DNA of 64,000 bases. It comes from Sorangium cellulosum (GTDB lineage Bacteria > Myxococcota_A > Polyangia > Polyangiales > Polyangiaceae). The DNA is taken from the NCBI GenBank assembly GCA_020720045.1, contig DYPH01000005.1:32794-96793 (forward strand), written 5' to 3'. The notes under the pieces were generated by a model that made no database searches, was not told where the DNA came from, and saw nothing but the letters and a program-made list of their open reading frames with translations. Shown piece after piece: positions 61,689-64,000 of the stretch. Positions within the stretch are counted from its first letter, which is position 1, and each line of letters starts with the position of its first letter. The position numbers and the translations under genes were made by a program.

Positions 61689-62671
61689 GACCGGGGCCCC
61701 TGTCGTTCCGGGCCCGCCGTCACTGGCGACGCCGCTGTCAGCAAATTCGCTGGCGGTCGCGAATGGACAGGCCCCCCCGCGACGCCGCTCCCGGCAAATT
61801 CCTGGGCGGGAGCTTCGTCGCGACCCGCCCGGCTCGCGATGTCGTAGATGACGGAAAGAAAGCGTACCGGATCGACGACCTGCGATACGTGGAACCGGGC
61901 AGCAAATGCGGGCGTGAGCACGCGCGCCAACTCCTGTTCGCGGGCGACGCCAAGGCGGCCCCGCCGACGAAGGAAGAGCTCAAGCGCTCGCAGCTCCTCC
62001 GGCGAAAGGCGAATCTGCTCGGGGAGTGCTGCGCGCTCGCCGGGCTGAATCGCCGGCTGAAGGCGGAGCGGTTGCACGTTTGTCGTGCGCTCGGGGACGA
62101 CCACCATCGTGCCTGCGAGAAGATCTCCGAGCCTTTGAAAGCGGCCGGTGATCGCCATCGCAACGAAGGCAGGCAAATAGAGTCCGACGACGAAGACCCC
62201 GGGAAACATATCGACGGCACGCAGCAAATTCCGCAGCGCCGCCGCGCCGAAACCGATCGGGCGCCCCTCTTTCGTGACGACACGCAGACCGAGGACCGCT
62301 TTCCCCGGCGTCGTCCCCTTCCAGCTTTCGCAGATCGCAAAATAGAGCCACTGAACCGCAAAAAGGAAGACAAGCCCGACGCCTATCAATGCTTTTCCGA
62401 GCTCGGAGTCCTCGTGGGCAATTCCAAGAAGGAGCGCGATGCCGACGAGAATCAATCCGAACAAAAAAGACGCCGTCAGCAGCAGGAGCAGGTCGATCAG
62501 GTGGGCGGCGGTGCGGAGTGCCGGTCCCGCCACGCGGTAGCGGAAGACGACATGTTCGGGCGTTTCCAGGGCGACGTCGGTGTCGAGCGGGGCGTCAAGG
62601 TGCGCCCGCGCACCGCGCGTGGCGGAGCGACTATCGTTCGAAGGGGCGAGCGGACGAGCAACGGCGACCAT
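61685..62671 (-). CDS. RDD-family membrane protein (first gene of MoxR operon)
   Basis: A 328-residue protein with three or four helices near the N-terminus: after VVFRYRVAGPALRTAAHLID (an RDD-type Arg and Asp in the first helix), FGLILVGIALLLGIA and LVFLFAVQWLYFAICESWKG, followed by TPGKAVLGLRVVTKEGRPIG with the family GK.xLGLRVV. The C-terminal 120 residues are soluble. It heads the operon and probably carries the promoter upstream. ATG at 62671 is chosen; ATG at 62695 is possible. Neither shows a strong ribosome binding site. Confidence 0.9.
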   Translation of the reverse strand: MVAVARPLAPSNDSRSATRGARAHLDAPLDTDVALETPEHVVFRYRVAGPALRTAAHLIDLLLLLTASFLFGLILVGIALLLGIAHEDSELGKALIGVGLVFLFAVQWLYFAICESWKGTTPGKAVLGLRVVTKEGRPIGFGAAALRNLLRAVDMFPGVFVVGLYLPAFVAMAITGRFQRLGDLLAGTMVVVPERTTNVQPLRLQPAIQPGERAALPEQIRLSPEELRALELFLRRRGRLGVAREQELARVLTPAFAARFHVSQVVDPVRFLSVIYDIASRAGRDEAPAQEFAGSGVAGGPVHSRPPANLLTAASPVTAGPERQGPRS

Positions 62672-62685
62672 GCGGCCCGCACAGG

Positions 62686-62997
62686 CTACCAGCAATTGTT
62701 GGAAACAAACCTAAGGATGGGGCCGCCTGACGCGCAGAAAGCGCGGGGGGGCTCCGACTGCCTGCGCAAAGCGGGGGCGCAGCCGTTCCGCGATTCTTCC
62801 TGGTGGGCGGGTCGGCCCGCGGCCTTCGAAGGGCGTTCGTCGGCGCCACGGAGGACGAGGATGTAGGTGCGTGAGCGCAGAAGTGCGGCTTCGGCGGTCT
62901 CCGCGTGGTCCCGGTCGCTGAACTCTTGGAGAATCAACATGCCGATGGAGTCGGCTTCGTCGAGTTCCGCTTCGGTAATGGACGTCTTCCCTTGCAT
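62686..62997 (-). CDS. Hypothetical 103-residue protein, possibly decayed at the 3' end
   Basis: The first 55 residues (MQGKTSITEAELDEADSIGM, then LILQEFSDRDHAETAEAALL) read like real helical coding sequence. The later part (KAAGRPAHQEESRNGCAP and on) is Arg/Pro/Cys-rich and does not. ATG at 62997 is a few bases after the stop of a broken frame (63004). Unknown function; it may be a remnant. Confidence 0.35.
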   Translation of the reverse strand: MQGKTSITEAELDEADSIGMLILQEFSDRDHAETAEAALLRSRTYILVLRGADERPSKAAGRPAHQEESRNGCAPALRRQSEPPRAFCASGGPILRFVSNNCW

Positions 62998-63003
62998 CTG
63001 GGG

Positions 63004-63316
63004 CTAAGCTTTCCGTATCGCCGCCGCGAGCTTAAGAAGCTCGTGCGACATGTTTCGGTAGCCTTTGGCCCCTTTGATATCGTCCAGCGCCGACGGTTGA
63101 ATAATATCTTCCGGCGGAGCATCACCTGGGCATCGAGACAGAACTGCTCGCGGAGATCAGAAGCGTGGGCGAGCGTCGGCCCGGCGACGACCGTCGACCC
63201 TTAGAGGACGTGGGCATGCTTGAGTGCCCGGGCAAGGTCTTCGAGTTGATTCGCCAAATCGACTTCGTACTCAGGAGCGCCTCGTAAGGGGCGACCATAG
63301 CTAGATTTAGAGAAGT
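63004..63316 (-). pseudogene. Broken coding remnants on the minus strand
   Basis: Three pieces read as protein but in two frames and with stops between. Piece A (63201-63316) ends YEVDLANQLEDLARALKHAH before a TAA. In the same frame, after that stop, GPTLAHASDLREQFCLDAQV can be read. Piece C (63004-63156), one frame over, reads PPEDIIQPSALDDIKGAKGY and ends ELLKLAAAIRKA. No start codons fit. They look like a decayed gene or genes; the family is not recognised. Confidence 0.35.
63297..63308. repeat. 12-bp AT-rich direct repeat, first copy
   Basis: ATAGCTAGATTT here recurs at 63632-63643, 335 bases away, with a few further matching bases on the 3' side. The copies flank the zinc-ribbon gene. 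By length alone a chance match is possible. Confidence 0.4.
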
Positions 63317-63422
63317 TCTAAGACACAAAGCAGCACGTTGGCGTAACGCTCACGAAAGTTCCGCCTAACGGCGGGCTTCTGTTCGAGTCCGGCTGCCGGT
63401 GGCACCCCTTCGGACGTTTTCC

Positions 63423-63635
63423 ATGCGCACCAACCAGCAAGTTTCCTGGGATGGCGATCCAAATGCATGCCGTGTTTGCGGGCTTACGCAGGAAGAGCTC
63501 CCGTGGGGGGCCGATTCGCGGTCACCAACGTTCGAAATCTGCGACCGGTGCGGAACCGAATTTGGCTATGAAGACGCCACCCCGGAAGCCGTACAGGCCG
63601 CGCGTGAGCGATGGCGAAGCAGATCTACCCGATAG
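63423..63635 (+). CDS. Small zinc-ribbon-like protein
   Basis: A 70-residue protein. CRVCGLTQEELPWGADSRSP followed by TFEICDRCGTEFGYEDATPE has two CxxC pairs (Cys16, Cys19; Cys40, Cys43) separated by about 20 residues, as in a widespread family of small proteins of unknown function with paired CxxC and an FEIC.CCG.xFGYxD core. ATG at 63423 is a natural start. Its stop codon lies within the second copy of the 12-bp repeat, and the DNA before it is non-coding or decayed, so it looks like a cargo gene. Confidence 0.65.
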   Translation: MRTNQQVSWDGDPNACRVCGLTQEELPWGADSRSPTFEICDRCGTEFGYEDATPEAVQAARERWRSRSTR

Positions 63636-64000
63636 CTAGATTTGGAAGCTGATTTGGAAAAACAAGATCAATCACTTGGGTTCGCTCGGAAGTCGCCGAA
63701 CGAGCCCAGTTGCATGCATGGTGCATGGAGAGTTCGCCCTGCGACCGCTCCCTGCCACCTCTCCGCTCCGAAAATTCCTCTTCATCCGCAAAATCCCTCT
63801 CTCTCGCTCTCGATCAGGCGCTCTCGCACCCAAAATCCCAATCTCCAGACGCACGGAAACAGACCCCCTTTCGAGAGCCTATTCCCCACTATTCAATTCG
63901 GTGTCTGGCCTTTGTTCCCCGCCCGGTGAGACCGGATCGGAGAACGCGGCGCGCGGCCCCTACGCCGCCGGCAAAGGCACGTACACTTCGCGCGCGTACC
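63636..64000. other. CT-rich stretch without a supported gene
   Basis: About 365 bases to the window end. From roughly 63740 to 63850 the plus strand is rich in C and T with few G. Open frames on either strand here do not look like protein. No terminator, tRNA or repeat beyond the 12-bp copy at 63632-63643 was found. Confidence 0.5.

Noticed and set aside
62905..63204. Plus-strand ORF of 99 codons in the accessory segment
   Set aside because: It overlaps the better-supported minus-strand frames and its second half is Arg/Ser-rich with no family feel.
63342..63400. Integron attC site
   Set aside because: One RYYYAAC-type box is present, but no partner GTTRRRY within a usual distance, and no integrase in the window.
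63372..63410. tRNA gene ending near 63402
   Set aside because: The T-loop-like GTTCGAGTCC has no pairing T-stem, no acceptor stem and no anticodon arm upstream.
63642..63929. Plus-strand ORF of 95 codons at the window end
   Set aside because: It is Pro/Ser-rich, with the CT-rich base bias of the region rather than codon bias, and has no ribosome binding site.

Overview
This 64 kb window is a stretch of a GC-rich, densely coded chromosome. It looks like a member of the Myxococcota, probably from the Polyangia side. That guess rests on several things seen together: many predicted lipoproteins with Asp/Ala/Gly-rich linkers, three eukaryotic-type Ser/Thr kinase domains (two in one protein), Cys-rich surface proteins, an S55 (SpoIVB-type) peptidase, AgmX/PglI-like regulators, and frequent GTG or TTG starts. 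No rRNA, no convincing tRNA, no phage block, no insertion sequence and no CRISPR array was found.

Layout. 1-3.8 kb: pyrG (cut by the window edge), then divergently a two-gene tyrosine-catabolism operon (HPPD and homogentisate dioxygenase, 4-bp overlap). 3.9-10.5 kb: a secreted zinc peptidase, an orphan ABC solute-binding lipoprotein that has no usable in-frame start codon, a PBP4-type D,D-carboxypeptidase, and a group 2-like sigma-70 factor. 11-20.5 kb: an ABC exporter half, then envelope lipoproteins (HEAT-like, YceI, CpoB-like, regulatory-like fold, redoxin, a candidate cysteine-protease fold) and a MATE exporter. 20.7-29.4 kb: a receptor protein with two tandem kinase domains, two tandem paralogous membrane proteins, a coiled-coil protein coupled to a soluble lytic transglycosylase, and radC. 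29.5-41.5 kb: mostly minus-strand surface or signalling genes: a Cys-rich lipoprotein, a beta-propeller, an S55 peptidase, a CxxCH-containing lipoprotein, a Ser/Thr kinase, and an ECF sigma factor followed by a membrane AgmX/TonB-like protein. 41.8-48.4 kb: a MacAB-type export cassette with one ATPase (carrying extra membrane helices) and two FtsX-like permeases, then a lipoprotein and Sua5. 48.5-55.4 kb: RidA coupled to a PAS-GGDEF-EAL protein, a PlsB-like acyltransferase and a multi-S1-domain RNA-binding protein. 55.4-62.7 kb: a six-gene minus-strand MoxR/DUF58/DUF4129-DUF4350/SpoIIM/RDD operon, mostly joined by 4-bp overlaps.

The last 1.3 kb (62.7-64 kb) is different: broken minus-strand reading frames, a 12-bp AT-rich direct repeat about 335 bp apart, a small zinc-ribbon gene, then about 365 bp of CT-rich DNA without a supported gene. 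It looks like the edge of an accessory or decayed segment.

The strongest unexplained signals are (1) a dispersed 49-bp palindromic repeat, present only in convergent intergenic gaps here (two tandem copies and one single copy); (2) the DUF4129-DUF4350 fusion that keeps an internal signal/lipobox-like segment inside the MoxR operon; (3) the tandem dual-kinase receptor; and (4) the ECF sigma/AgmX-like pair. No complete, clearly novel defence or mobile system was recognised.
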